Made by a program: the position numbers and the translations under genes. Of a stretch of DNA of 64,000 nucleotides, positions 24,824 to 37,059 are shown one piece after another. Location: contig CAKAKS010000066.1 of assembly GCA_916700875.1 (NCBI GenBank), positions 30,792,490 through 30,856,489 on the forward strand, read 5' to 3'. The notes under the pieces were generated by a model. The model worked only from the letters and a program-made list of their open reading frames with translations. It was not told where the DNA came from and did not search any database. Source of the DNA: Sebastes aleutianus (lineage: Eukaryota; Chordata; Actinopteri; Perciformes; Sebastidae). Numbering within the stretch: the first letter of the stretch is position 1; every line of letters begins with the position of its first letter.

Positions 24824-25554
24824 GACATTGTACAGGAAACACTTGACCTCCACACTTATAATGAGAGAAGTACAACTCCTTATTTAATCCTGGAAATATC
24901 CGTTGCAGTAATTTTTACATGCCATAGCAAGAAAAGCACAGGTGCAATTAATAACAGTAATTAGCTCTGACACACCAGATTCCCACCCACTCATTACAGC
25001 TGTCCAATCAAAGCTTCAGCTGCTCCTCTGTGGGTTAGACTTCATTTAGCAGAAAACAACTGAATACAGCGATGGAATATGAATCAATTAAGTGGAATAA
25101 AAAAAAGTAAAATTTGAAACACTTTTAAAATTTTGTTTTGCGTTTCCATTTTAAAATGGAATATACTTCAGAATATACTTAAATATAACAGTATTTTATT
25201 AATTTTTTTACTTTTAAGTTATTTATCTAAAAGAAAATATAATGAATCAAGTTATTTAAAAAAAAAAAAGATCTATTAATTGAATAAAACTATAGTTTCT
25301 ATGATTATTCCAGTGGCAAGCAGATGCAATGCCAAGCAAGTATAATATATTATGTCTTTTAATTACAGCAGCTTGAGTTACACTAATAATCTATTCCTTT
25401 TTCAAAATAGTTGGTATAATAGTATTTTGCACTCACTTGCCTGTTGAGCCTCCAGCTTCACCACCTGCTTGCTCAGCACTCTATTTAGTTTATCCAAAAC
25501 AAAGTGAACAACAATGTGGTATATTAAGTGAGACCCAACATGACTGTCTTTAAT

Positions 25555-25790
25555 TGGCTGTTGCAGCTTCAGTTTTATAACTAGAGTGCAGATATTATAT
25601 GAAACTAGAAAACATAAATAAACCATGCTAGCTTGTCAGAAAGAGACCAAATAACGCTAGACTACATTTTGGCTAGGAAAAACAAACATGCATTGTCAAA
25701 GTGGTCCCTTCACCTCACTGTATAAAATGACCTGTTATGACCTCTATGATAATCACAGCCTCATGAAGCTTTACAGCCACAAACTACAGA
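25555..25790 (+). mobile_element. Degenerate fragment of the GGGCTGTCA hAT family
   Basis: Shares ordered motifs with 34,640-34,960, such as 'tatgaaactagaaaac', 'gaccaaataacgc' and 'gacctctatgataatcaca', but both ends are missing and many differences have built up. Confidence 0.45.
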
Positions 25791-26380
25791 CAGGGAATTC
25801 AGAGAATGTATGCCTTTCCTAGCTAGATTGATAATAAGGGGGTTTCTGAGCAGTTTACACAACAGAAGTGCTCGCCATCCAATTGCCGAAATATACAATT
25901 CTTGCAGAAATCTCCAAATGTCAAAAGTGTTTGATACCAAATCATAGCATGGCTTTTACTATGGTGTGCCTCAAGGTCTTGGTGTCTTAATGTGGTATTT
26001 TGGAGGGGTTATTGATAATTTCAATCAATTCTCGAGTGATAAAAAATTGTTAAATTTAGCACCAGATCTGTGTAAAATATGGTATCAACCCCAAAATTGC
26101 TGCAACGTTTGAGACATACTGTAAGTGAGCATGCATTAGCCATCATATACTTCTATCATAATGTTCTAAGCCCTTATACACTTTAACAATTTATTGTGAT
26201 TAATTAATTTATGAATTCATTCATGTTTATTTCTAGATATTTATGACTAGAACAACTTGACACACAGTGCTGAGCAGCATCTCAAATTACTCTTCATGTT
26301 CCCAGCTTTCAGATGATGTACACCACTTCCTTGTGACATCTACTGTTGACCTTGATTGTAAGACCTAAAACATGCCCATA

Positions 26381-26470
26381 TTTTCAATTATGATCAGCTG
26401 AAATATGTATGTTATACATACAGGTACAATGAGGTATAACATGCATATTTCAGCTGATCATAATTGAAAA
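26381..26470. repeat. Hairpin with 36 bp arms
   Basis: Left arm ttttcaattatgatcagctg + aaatatgtatgttata pairs with the right arm ending 'cagctgatcataattgaaaa', with about one mismatch and an 18-base loop. Confidence 0.85.
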
Positions 26471-27299
26471 AATGTTGACGATGTTTTAAGGGAAATGCAT
26501 TTAGTTGAGAAAACAAAAAATAAGAATGCCCTATGTCTACTTATTTTGAGCAAACCCTGCATGTGTGTAATCACATCAGCAAAGGTCAGGTTAAAGACTA
26601 GCATTTATTGTAACTGAACAATCTGTTTGGATTTCCCAGCTGTAACAGAGAATGTATGTGAGGCTTTAAAAACCTGCGGATTATAACCTAAATTCTTGTT
26701 TCCTACTAAGCAGCTTTGAAGGGACTTTGCTAAATTTGATCCGTAAATCTTGCAGGGAATAGTGACTGACAGGATGATATTAATCCTAGTATAGAGATAT
26801 CCATTAATGCTTTGTTTTACAATCCTGCTTCCTGGACTATGACTGGATCAATAAGGAAAAAAATGTTGAATCCAAATCTAAATTTACTTCTCTCTTCTGC
26901 ATAATAGTAAGACTTATATGAAGCCGAGAACTGCATGGGTGGCTGCCATTGAGTAGTAATTAGTACATCAAAAAGCAATTTGATTTTTGTCCACCTATAA
27001 TTTTTTAGTTTGTAATGTAATTTGACTTGTTTGAAACAAACTTTACTTGGTGTCTATCAAGTCTGTCTGACCTTCTGCTGCCACAGACAGGGTGAATCTA
27101 GGACCTTTTTGACCCACTATATGTGATATTTCATGATATTTTAAGGAGTTATATCATCTGTTAGTTATTTGACATATTGTCATACAACGGTTCGTATGAT
27201 AGCTTATGAAATATTATTCCTAATTTTCCGTGCGTTTTCCTATGAATGCCCAGCAGCACATGACGCACGTGTCAAGTTCCGCTCCAGTCTTTTCAAAAT

Positions 27300-27455
27300 A
27301 AACTTCCGTCTTCACAGGAAACAACTTGGTTAGGTTTAGGCAACTAAACTATTAATTAGGTTTAGGAAAAGATGGACTTCTTTAGGTTTAGGCAACAAAA
27401 CTACTCAGTTAGGTTTAGGAAAAGATCGTGGTTGGGTTTAAAATACCTCCGGAAG
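27300..27455 (+). repeat. Short internally repeated sequence with GTTAGGTTTAGG blocks
   Basis: Three or four blocks of 'ggttaggtttaggcaacaaa' and 'ggttaggtttaggaaaagat' type. A related stretch (ttttggcaacaaaactactc ... gaaaaagatcatggttt) occurs inside the hAT-like element in idua intron 11 at about 51,550-51,620. The blocks are not telomeric TTAGGG arrays. Confidence 0.55.
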
Positions 27456-27474
27456 TAGCGTAAGTTAAAGAGGC

Positions 27475-27625
27475 AGTAGAATGTTTTTGAAATCTTGCAG
27501 ATGACATTAGAAGCACCGGAGGACACTGGAAGACATAGAGGCACATGATTTTTTTCAGATAACTAACAGATAACTTTTAAAAATCCTATTTGCTCCAATT
27601 CTACCCACTGCTGCTTCAAGTATGG
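27475..27625 (+). repeat. Dispersed repeat, 3' fragment (copy C)
   Basis: Matches the ends of 1620-2225 and 28975-29765: 'gaaatcttgcagatg', 'gcaccggaggacac', 'gaggcacatgattttttt' and 'tttgctccaattctaccc'. Confidence 0.6.
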
Positions 27626-28150
27626 AAGTTACGTGATAAATAAATCACTGTTGACTTCTGGTTTCACACAGGATATGAACACTGTTCTCTTGGGGAACAG
27701 TCCGGTGTTTTTTGACACACCCATCCTTCCTTCAAAGTTCCTCCCTACGCAGCATTTGTCACATATAGACTGATTTTGTGGGATACATACGAATTACAGT
27801 GCATTACTTTGACAACAGCCTGAGTTATTACGTTACCAATTAGATATTTCAATGTTTTTATCGCAGGGATCACAGTGGCTGCTGTTCAGTAAAAGTTGCA
27901 TATGTCTTGCTTTAAATTCTATCTATGACATGTTAAAATGAAGCACAAGAGACAAGTCATAAAGACAGCTAACTGATGCAGTAATGTTACATACATACAA
28001 TATCTAAAGTTTGCTTACATTAGCTAACATCAGCCCCCATGAGCTACTGGTCATACCAAAACAAATGAGGCTGTAGCAGAAAATCCTTGAGTGTACTGGA
28101 CTGAGTAAGGGTGCGTTTTATTGTTAATGAATCAAACTTTTCTTTTCTAA

Positions 28151-28633
28151 TGGTACGTGTCCACAGCCTCCGTCCTTTCCACACTTCCCATTTATTGTCT
28201 ATGTAAGCAGCCCTACAATGCATTCTGGTGGCGTGGCGGCACGATTCAAGAGAAGGGGCGTCACGTTGGCCGTTCCTCATTTGCATAAAGTTGAGGTCTA
28301 GGCTACTTTATGCAAACCAGGTGCGTCCGACGCGACTCGCTGCCTCTGGAAACTCCCGAAAGTTTTAAACTAACCGTTGTCGATCCAATATAAGGACAGA
28401 TTTAGCAACTGCATGGCTTATTTCTAGTATTTTTGTGATATAAGAGAAGAAAGTTTCCAAACGAGCCGCCATGTTGGTTCGGGTCTGAAAACTGGGAGCA
28501 GCAGCCCACAAAGGAAAGTGTTTGTCTATTCAGGTGCCTCGTGCCTTGTGTCTAGTGGCAGCCCATCGAGGGTCCAGTGCTGGGAAGCGAAGCGATCCCT
28601 CGCGATAAATAACACCCCTGTGGACACGTACCA
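28151..28633. mobile_element. PIF/Harbinger-like MITE
   Basis: Perfect 16 bp inverted ends, TGGTACGTGTCCACAG and CTGTGGACACGTACCA, with TAA immediately outside both ends, which fits the 3 bp TWA target duplication of PIF/Harbinger elements. No transposase frame. The superfamily call rests on the TAA only. Confidence 0.65.
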
Positions 28634-28974
28634 TAAGAGGAGGGTTGTATTATTTCTTCTTTCAAAAGTTCCATAGTCTCACTTTAAAAGGCAAATTAGT
28701 AGTCATTACAAACACTGTCATTCAGTAGGCCTATATCATATCTTATATCATATAGACATTTCCTTTTTTTTTTTTACTGTGGCCTCTTTTTTCCGGTGTG
28801 CCCCTTTGGCTTGCATGACAAATCCAGTTCACCACTTGTTCTCTTGACACACTACACTAACAAGACTATAGCTTAAGTCTGGTAGCTCTATTTAAATGTC
28901 ACTGCTTTAACAACTTAAATCCTTAATTGTTTTAACTAGTCAGAGGTGGTTGGCACCAGGAAAGTAAATACAGG

Positions 28975-29765
28975 TTAACGCGGCAGTAGGCCTAATATCT
29001 TTGGCATCATTGGGCAAAAATTCCATAATTACTTTTCAGCATATTGTAATTCAAGTGTTATGAGAGAAAACTAGACTACTGCTCCTCCTCATGGCTCTGT
29101 TTTCAGGCTTTAAAACATCTTTGGCCAATCACAGATCATTTCAGAGAGAGAGTGTTCCTATTGGCTGTTCATTCAACAGGCAGCTGTCAATCACTAGCAA
29201 ACTCAGATCAAACGGTCAAACTAGGCAGCGCTGATCAAATGTGAATTAATATTATGTTACTGTAATGCCTATTTCTCGCATAAACAGCTTGTAGTGTACT
29301 GTTTAGCTGTAAACGAGAAAGTTTGCTCCGGCTGGTGGGCGGTGCTTGGTATTTCCTCAACTGATCTGAACATGGCGGCCGGGTCACAAACTTTCTCATT
29401 TTACAGCTAAACAGTACACTACAAGATGTTTCTGAGAACATTTTAAACGAGAAATGCATTATAGTAACGGAATATTGATTCATGTTTGATCAGCGCTGCC
29501 TAGTTTGACTGTTTGATCAGAGTTTGTGAGTTATTGACAGCTGCTCAGAGACGGCAGGCTCCAGCTCGGCTCTCATTGGTTGTTTTCCTCCGGTCTGTGA
29601 AATCTTGCAGATGCCATTAGGAGCACCGGAGGACACAGAGGCACATGATTTTTTTTCAGAAAACCTGTCTCATGCACTACTGTCAGGATATTGCAACTGT
29701 TTTATCAACAAAAAAAAAGAAAAGTATCATATTTCCTCCAACCTACCTACTTCAGCTTTAATATA
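28975..29765. repeat. Dispersed repeat, copy B, with internal inverted arms
   Basis: Longest copy of the family also seen at 1620-2225 and 27475-27625. Here segments near 29,190-29,330 (aaactaggcagcgctgatca ... cttgtagtgtactgtttagc) are inverted repeats of 29,395-29,510 (gctaaacagtacactacaag ... tgatcagcgctgcctagttt), leaving a spacer of about 65 bases with GC-rich 'ggctggtgggcggtgcttgg'. The pattern is that of a fold-back element. Confidence 0.7.
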
Positions 29766-30744
29766 CTGTACGGTTCATAATGTCTTCGGTCATTGGCCTT
29801 GCAGAACGTCATCTCTGGTCTGGCGGCACTGTTAATCAGCGGGACAATAATCTGATATCCAATAAGAGGATTCAGTTGCAAGCAAAGTTATGTTTCCTAT
29901 TCCATCTGGTTAAATCACTATGCCTGTTAGTTAAGATCATGTTTTTGAATGACATGTAACAACCTTATTAGTCTCATATAACAACAAAAGATTATTTTCT
30001 AAAGTCCGTGGCCTTGACTACTTCAACTTCTGAAGAAACCTGCACCCCCTCCGAATCAGGAAGTAGGCTAATGCTTAAAGCCTTTATCCTCTTTTATGTA
30101 TCCACCAGCCTTCCTTTGTTCCTCTCCAGTATCAGAATCTTAAAGTATTGCACAATGATAACCAACAGGAACTATTTATTGTATTTTGAAAAAGACACTT
30201 AAACTTAAAAAAAAAAAAGGATAGTATTTTAAAAGTAAAAGAGTAAAAGAAATTCATCACCAAACAAAAACAAAAAAATCAAGACACGCAATGGTGTCTT
30301 CCAATCATAGCCGTCCAATATGACTTCCTTGAGTAATCTGGGGGGATTGAAAAAAGATTAATGTATGGCAGAGTGTCATTCATAAATAAATGTGAGGAAA
30401 GCAATATTGATTTTTGTCTATTCTGTCTTTAAATCACCAAAATCATCTGTAAGTACTATAAACATCATATCATAAAACATTTATCAACTAAAAGATGGTG
30501 AATTCATGAGGGGCATTTGTTGAGATATGCCACACAGCCAACCTCATGTCAGCCAGGCAGCTCAGCAGGGGATAATGGTATTTAGATGTCCTGTAAGCAC
30601 GCGGATCCTCTCAGTCAGCAACATTAATGGGGCCATGAGGCATCCTGCTCATGTCCTCCACGCTTAGGTGAAGGGGGTATTAGACGGCAGTAATGCTGGC
30701 TGGTCTGAGTGCTCTGTCTGCTGTGTAGTCTGGGGGGGATCGAC
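29766..30744 (+). other. kcnv2 upstream region
   Basis: No coding exon before the kcnv2 ATG. The 5' UTR and promoter must lie here or farther left. Homeobox-type sites resembling CRX/OTX cores occur (for example gggggattg and agattaatg near 30,338-30,362), which would suit a photoreceptor gene, but short motifs like these are weak evidence. Confidence 0.3.
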
Positions 30745-33700
30745 ATGGGGAGCACCAGCAAGGTGGCCAACTTGTGGAACAGGAGACAGAGTCTCTTCCC
30801 AAACTACAAAGTCTCAGATTCAGACGTCAATCGGAGACCCTCGGAGATCGCTTATCCACTAGCCAAGGAAAGCTGTGTGAAGACATGGAACTCCATGCAC
30901 GAGCTGAGCAGGGACATCTACGACATTTATGCCGAGTATGAAGATGAAGAAGATGACAATGCTCTGTACGGCATCTCCAAGCACATTTTGCCCTCCAAGA
31001 AGAACTACATGATCAACATCAATGTAGGGGGGAAGCCCTACCAGATAGCCTACAAGACGGCTGCCAAGTATCCCAAGACCAGAATAGGACGACTTGCCAC
31101 CTGCACGGACCACAACATGAAGCTGGACCTGTGCGATGACTACATTGTGACCAACAATGAGTACTTCTTTGACAGGGACCCAGACGTCTTCCACAGCATC
31201 TTCAACTTCTACAGGACTGGCGTGCTGTGGATCAAGGACGAGTTGTGTCCCCGCAACTTCCTGGAGGAGATCAACTACTGGGGCGTGAGGATCAAGAACA
31301 CCCACCGCTGCTGCCGCATCTCCTTCGAAGAGAGGCAGGACGAGCTGAACGAGCAGCTGAAGATCCAGAGGGAGCTGGAGGCAGAGGTGGAGATCGAGGA
31401 GAACGAGGAGCTCTTTCAAGACATGTTCTTTGGCCAGCAGCGCAGAGCCATCTGGAACTTGATGGAGATGCCGTTTTCGTCTATCCAGGCCAAGCTGATG
31501 GCAGTGGCCTCCAGCCTGTTTGTCCTGGTCTCCCTGGTGGCCATGACTCTCAACACAGTGGAGGAGATGCAATACAGAACTCACAAAGGTCAGCTCAGTG
31601 GTAAGACATACTGGGAATACGTGGAGTCCATGTGCATCGCCTTCTTCACCATGGAGTACCTGCTCCGTCTGGTGTCCACCCCTGACCTCAAGTCCTTCAG
31701 CAGGAGCGTGCTCAACACCGTGGACCTGATCGCCATCCTGCCTCAGTATGTGCAGGCCACCCTGGAGTTCTTTGACAACCATGAAAACTACATGAAGCAC
31801 GAGGCCGACATGCAGGCGGTGGGTCAGGTCGGAAAGCTGGGCCAAGTGTTGCGGATCAGTAGACTGATGCGAATCTTTCGCATCTTGAAACTGGCGCGCC
31901 ACTCCACGGGCCTGCGGGCATTTGGCTTCACTCTGCGTCAGTGCTACCAGCAAGTGGGCTGCCTCTTCCTTTTCATCGCCATGGGCATCTTCAGCTTCTC
32001 CGCCATGGTTTACACCGTGGAGCATGACATGCCGCAAACAAACTTCACCAGCATTCCTGCGGCATGGTGGTGGGCAGCAGTAAGTACATCTTTGTAAAAT
32101 GTTATAGTGTAAAAGACCAGCAGGGCAAGACTATAAAGTAGAACGATCACAGTTCTTTAATGCTGACAAAGTCCCTGAATGATGAGTTAACAGTGTAATG
32201 TTATTAGATTACGCTCCAGCACTACCTGGTTTACAACACAATGAGATCAGCCCTACTGCAGGTTGTGTCACCTCATCCTTCAGTATGTGTAACTTGCATG
32301 GTCAATGGGAACATTCAAACCACAGATTGTATATTTGTGTAGTATATATACTGATTTATTCATGGTTACCTGGTCGGTTTTATAGGGTGGAATAACCTGT
32401 TTCATGTCTTGATTTAAACTGTTAACACAAACCTTTGATCCGCTGCTTGTTGCCATGAATAAACCCGTCCACAAAGTGGTAGAATCTTACTACTAATCCA
32501 GGAGAAGGAAATGATAATCCTCTGAATGATAGCAATGGTTATAGTGAAGGGAGCTTTGAGCACTGCTACAGATTGCTGGTGTATTCATACGGACAGAAGC
32601 AGAAGCTTCAGGATCAGTTTCCCTGCCGACTGTTAGCAGGAAAAACCATGAATGGATTCTCACAAAACTTTTTGGAAAGGTTATTAGCATTTTTTGATAC
32701 ACTTTGGCCATGGGGGTGAGACAGTAGGCAGGGCCTCTCACTTAAAGTAACCCTCTCAACAGAGGGTGCAACGCAGTCAGACTGTGAGGCAATCAGCAGA
32801 AAGGAGAAGAAGAAGGAAAACTCAGTGAGAAACTTCCACTACTACTTTTTTCAAAGACTATAGAGCAAGACTAATGACCACACAGTGTGATGACTGGCTA
32901 TATAATGTTGTTATAACAGGATACAACTGTGATGTGTCTATAATTTCAACAGGCAAATCTAATGGAATTTAATGCATGTTCAAGAAAAGATACAGAAAAA
33001 GGATGTGGTTCTCCTGATGTGAAACTTTGTTGGTGATAATAAAGTTCAGCAATTGAATAGTATTCGTGGAAGTGTCGGTCCTAATGAATGCCAAGTAGGC
33101 CTAATTATTATACAGCTGGTTTTGCTTGTAAACATAAGTGGTCGTTTTTATTTTCATCCCTTTGGACTACCAACAATTTCCAACACTAAGAGGAGACATG
33201 GAAGTCCAGACAACTCTTACTCGATCCACATGATAGGCTGAAAACCATAAACTCCAGACTTAGGACTGGTTGATAGTCACAGTGTTGCAGTGTGTTCTGT
33301 TAATACTTTGTTTCTGTTTCATTATTATTGGGGATGTCCTGGTTCCCAATTTTAATCTGATCCCCATATGCTTTTTATTACTGCCTACTTTGCTGTCTAA
33401 TAAAGGCAAAATGTCCCAATTGACCACATGGATCAGCACAGGTCAACTAAACAGGACCCTGACTGAACCTGCTGGTAAGGTTTGTGAGTCATTCTCATTC
33501 TCCATCACGACTGACTGCTGTCCTCACTCCCCCCGCAGGTCAGCATCTCCACCGTGGGCTACGGAGACATCTACCCAGAGACCATGCTGGGCCGCTGCTT
33601 CGCTTTCGTCTGCATCTCTTTTGGAATCATCCTCAACGGCCTGCCCATCTCCATCCTCTTCAACAAGTTCTCAGACTATTACGCCAAACTCAAGTCCAAT

Positions 33701-33796
33701 CAGTACACATCCTGCGTGAAGAATCGAGGGAAGATGAGAATTTCGCAGAGAACAGTGAACAGTTTCAACCATTGCTTTGGAAGTCCCGCACCCTGA
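30745..33796 (+). CDS. kcnv2: Kv8.2, silent voltage-gated potassium channel subunit
   Basis: Two coding exons, 30745-32079 and 33539-33796 (1593 nt, 530 residues; human about 545). The start is the first ATG in frame (MGSTSKVANL) with a good context (GACATGG). Domains: acidic N-terminus; T1 tetramerisation domain about 89-191 (INVGG, FFDRDP, YWGVRI, RCCRISFEER); S1 about 252-270; S2 293-310; S3 322-340; S4 with basic residues at 370, 373, 376, 379, 382 and 385; S5 about 404-425; pore with TVGYGD at 450-455; S6 ending NGLPISIL. The PVP bend of ordinary Kv S6 is absent, as in modifier subunits. Kv8.2 does not conduct alone; it joins Kv2 subunits and shapes the photoreceptor dark current (family knowledge). 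The intron falls just before the selectivity filter. Fish often keep two kcnv2 copies; which one this is cannot be told. Confidence 0.96.
32080..33538 (+). other. kcnv2: kcnv2 intron
   Basis: Bounded by GTAAGT and CCCCGCAG. No further exon, recognisable transposon or RNA gene was seen in its 1.46 kb. Confidence 0.8.
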
Positions 33797-34533
33797 TATC
33801 TTACGTGACTTTTTTATAAAGAAACAATATGCTTGATTGTGAAACTGTGCAAACCAAATTGTATATGATGGGGAGTAATAGATGGAACAGCGACAAATGA
33901 TGAGGGTTCAACCCCCAGTAGTGGCACATCTGGCCATGCATTCCAGTAAATTGGCAGCTTCAGAGATCACACAAGCACATGCCTATCTACACCCTCTCCA
34001 AGCCAATTAGTAGTGAAAAGGACAACTGCTTAGGGGAGGAATTTGCAATACAACATGGCAACAACAAGGGGGAGAAAATTAAGCAGTATGACTGACTGAT
34101 TTCTTAAAATATTTTCTTTTTGTATACAGATATTTTATACATACTAAATTTCTCAGTCAAAAATGAAAAATACAAAAAGATGAAAGGAATATCCACAAGT
34201 AGTTTAGCCTTCTTATTAACATATATCTCTATTATCATACAGAGAAATTACACAAAACTGGCTTCCTTTTCAGTGATAAGCTCTTCAATCTGTCCATCAT
34301 TACAAATTAAAATCATGTGTATAAGCATTCTTCAAAACCAACAGAAGATCTCAGTTTACAAATTGACTGTATCAGATATGTCAGGTGGAATTTTCGGGAA
34401 ACATGTATAAAGTGATGCAAAACACATCTACAATATTTTTATATTATGTAATTGTGCAGCTGCGCAAATGTGGATATTTCTCTCTATAGTTATCATGTGG
34501 CTTCATTGAAGTTGGAACAAGAATATAAGGAAT
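33797..34533 (+). other. kcnv2 3' flank
   Basis: Presumably contains the kcnv2 3' UTR; no clear AATAAA signal could be singled out. Nothing else is recognisable before the hAT element. Confidence 0.4.
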
Positions 34534-34541
34534 GTGCTTAC

Positions 34542-35305
34542 TAGGGCTGTCAAAGGTAACGCGATAACACGTTAATGCAAATTTGTTTTAACACCACTAA
34601 TTTTCTTTAACGCATTAACGCAAACGATCTTTCAGAGGTTGTAGCAGGCTCAATTTTAAAGCTAGAGTTAAGATACTGGCATCATATGAAACTAGAAAAC
34701 CCAAGGAGTCAGTTGGTATCACCTCATATGTATATAGCTTGTCGCGAAGGTGGTTAAATAACGCTCTAAACTGAACTTTGGCAAGGAAAAACTGGCATGG
34801 ACACTTTCAAAGGGGTCCCTTGACCTTTGACCTCAAGATATGTAAATGAAAATGTGTTCTATGGGTACCCACGAGTCTCCCCTTTACAGACATGCCCACT
34901 TTATGATAATCACATGCAGTTTGGGGCAAGTCATAGTCAAGTCAGCACACTGACACACTGACAGCTGTTGTCTATAGGGCTGCAGTTTGCCATGTTATGA
35001 TTTGAGTGTAATTTTTTATGCTAAATGCAGTACCTGTGAGGGTTTCTGGACAATATTTTTCATTGTTTTGTGTTAATTGATTCCCAATAATAAATATATA
35101 CATACATTTGCATAAAGCAAGCACATTTGTCCACTCCCATGTTGATAAGAGTATTAAATACTTGACAAATCTCCCTTTAAGGTACATTTTGAACAGGTAA
35201 AAATGTAAGATTAATTTGCAATTAATCGTGATTAACCATGGACAATCATGTGATTATTAATTAATTCATTCATTCATTAAATATTTTAATCGATTGACAG
35301 CCCTA
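34542..35305. mobile_element. Non-autonomous hAT element with exact 8 bp target duplication
   Basis: Ends TAGGGCTGTCAA and TTGACAGCCCTA-type (one mismatch inside), flanked on both sides by GTGCTTAC (34,534-34,541 and 35,306-35,313). 764 bp, no transposase frame. Related copies: about 25,555-25,790, 48,850-49,370, 54,900-55,225 (inverted) and 63,866 to the right edge (inverted). Confidence 0.9.
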
Positions 35306-35313
35306 GTGCTTAC

Positions 35314-36933
35314 ATTTGATATTGCCACCCAATATGGGAAGTGGTTTTGTGGTAACTTAAAATAAAAATGTTTGATATTTTTAAAAAACAAATTTGTTTT
35401 AAAAGTAGTCCCGCTGATTCAGATTCCCACAGTGAAAGTGTGTAATATTGTCAGAGGTCAAACTTTGCTGGTTTGGTCTGGGGCACTAGGGGTTGAATGA
35501 AAAAGCTTTTATTATCACCATAGGAGCTCTCATGCATTTACCTTTTTGTTTAACATAAATCTACAGTATGCCCCACTGATTTTGAAACATGTTCTTTTCA
35601 GAGACAGCCTAACCAGGAACCAGCATAGATCTGAGCAAAAAATATTAGTTTCTTTCTAATTACACCTGCAATGTTTTAAATATATGTGCTCACACAGGAG
35701 ATCTGCAAAGTGTACTAAACCTTCAAATACTGGTGCTGCTTTTCATGTATTTGCAATGTCCAATAGTTCCGCCTACAAAGGATGCAGTATGATTTACTTG
35801 CAATGCATGCAACTATGTCACATGATGCAGTCTGATACTCTGTTTTCAATAAACACTGTACTGCTCATGAAACTTTTCTCCTCATTGACTAAATACTACA
35901 TCTTCATGTAATTAGCAAGCGACACAGACCTGTTCACCTGCATACATCTCTACTGACCTCTTCTGGATAACCTTTGCTATTGCAAAAATCTTATTGGTGT
36001 GCAATAAGGTGCACCACTTAGTTCTAATTACTAATAATGCTATAATAGGGGGAAAACAACATACTAGGGTTACTTGGCACTTCTGGTGATTTTAACACAG
36101 TGTGATGGTAGACTTAAAGCCCCCTACAATAATGCAGGCAAATTAATGTCTGACATTGCTCTGCTTCAAAATGACCACTGAGTGGCTGATGCATAGAATC
36201 AACAACACAGAAGTGCTCATTGACATGTTTACAATATTTTGTCCATACCCATTTATGTCAAAAAGCGAGGATCAAATATTTGGAACAACTGGCAATAGAG
36301 ATCAACAACACAACAAACTACAGTGTCCAAAATGACAACAGCTGAATCAACACATCTGTGTGACACAGACTCAACAAACACTGATAATGATATGAATGAT
36401 AATCCTCATAAAGGTAAGATTTGGCAAGGCTGTTATATTACTTTCCATTTAGCTAGGTATACCTAATACTCAGATGTATGAAACCTGAGGTGAACAATAG
36501 TCTGTTGGGGAGCTTTGCATTCATCGGGTTTCCTAGTGGATCATGAATGCAGAGATATGATGGAAGATGCCCTAGGTCTCCTCTTCGACCATATTGGTAT
36601 TAGTAATAAAATGCTACATATGGACCCAGTGTTATGCCTGAACTCAGAGGTTGGAGAGCCATTAATAAAGAAACAGTGGCTACAGTGTACAGTAGTTTTT
36701 TCAATGGGAGACACATATGCAGCTAAAAATTGGATCACAAATGTTATTTTCTTTAGATATGGTCTTTATTTATTATTTTATTTATTTATAATTAGATATG
36801 GGGGGATCTTTATTTGCAGATGATTAGGATTCAAGCAAAAAGAGAGATCTTATTTAGCCTAATATATATGTATGTATATAGATATAGATATACAATACTG
36901 GTGTAACAATATATAAATTGCCACTGAAATGGA
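35314..36933. other. Intergenic; nothing recognised
   Basis: AT-rich sequence between kcnv2 and the LINE insertions. A 102-codon open frame at 36,515-36,823 has no recognisable similarity, ends in low-complexity sequence and lacks splice context, so it is not called. Confidence 0.5.
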
Positions 36934-36945
36934 TGATAATTTACT

Positions 36946-37059
36946 TGAATTTAAGAGTAGCAGTAATGTGTAGAATGACATGATGTTACACACTCTTGTA
37001 CAGTAGGCGGCGGTATGCAACTTAAAGTTAAAGAAACCGTGAGAAGAAGAAGAAGATGG
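36946..37059 (+). mobile_element. Severely 5'-truncated LINE insertion (3' tail only)
   Basis: Consists only of the tail gaatttaagagtagcagtaa ... cttgtacagtaggcggcggt ... gagaagaagaagaaga. It is flanked by the 12 bp target duplication TGATAATTTACT (36,934-36,945 and 37,060-37,071). The same tail closes the larger LINE at 38,570-38,678. Confidence 0.8.

Larger units (their letters stand above)
24063..28150. other. Intergenic between tmem150a and kcnv2; repeats only
   Basis: AT-rich, no coding exon seen. Contains two near-perfect palindromes (24,718-24,823 and 26,381-26,470), a degenerate fragment of the GGGCTGTCA hAT family (about 25,555-25,790), a repeat with 'ggttaggtttagg' blocks (about 27,300-27,450) and a fragment of the dispersed repeat (27,475-27,625). 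Confidence 0.5.

Noticed and set aside
27330..27440. GGTTTAGG-type blocks that look telomere-like
   Set aside because: The units are longer, irregular and part of a dispersed fish repeat also found near 51,550. They are not TTAGGG arrays.
30859..32037. A 392-codon open frame on the minus strand opposite kcnv2 exon 1
   Set aside because: It is the mirror of a long GC3-rich coding exon, is rich in His, Gln, Val and Leu, and has no recognisable domain. Such antisense frames are expected opposite strongly biased codons.
33900..33960. gggttcaaccccc, reminiscent of a tRNA T-arm
   Set aside because: No matching acceptor, D or anticodon arms could be placed around it.
36515..36823. A 102-codon open frame between kcnv2 and the LINE insertions
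   Set aside because: No similarity to any family I know, a low-complexity AT-rich end and no supporting splice sites.
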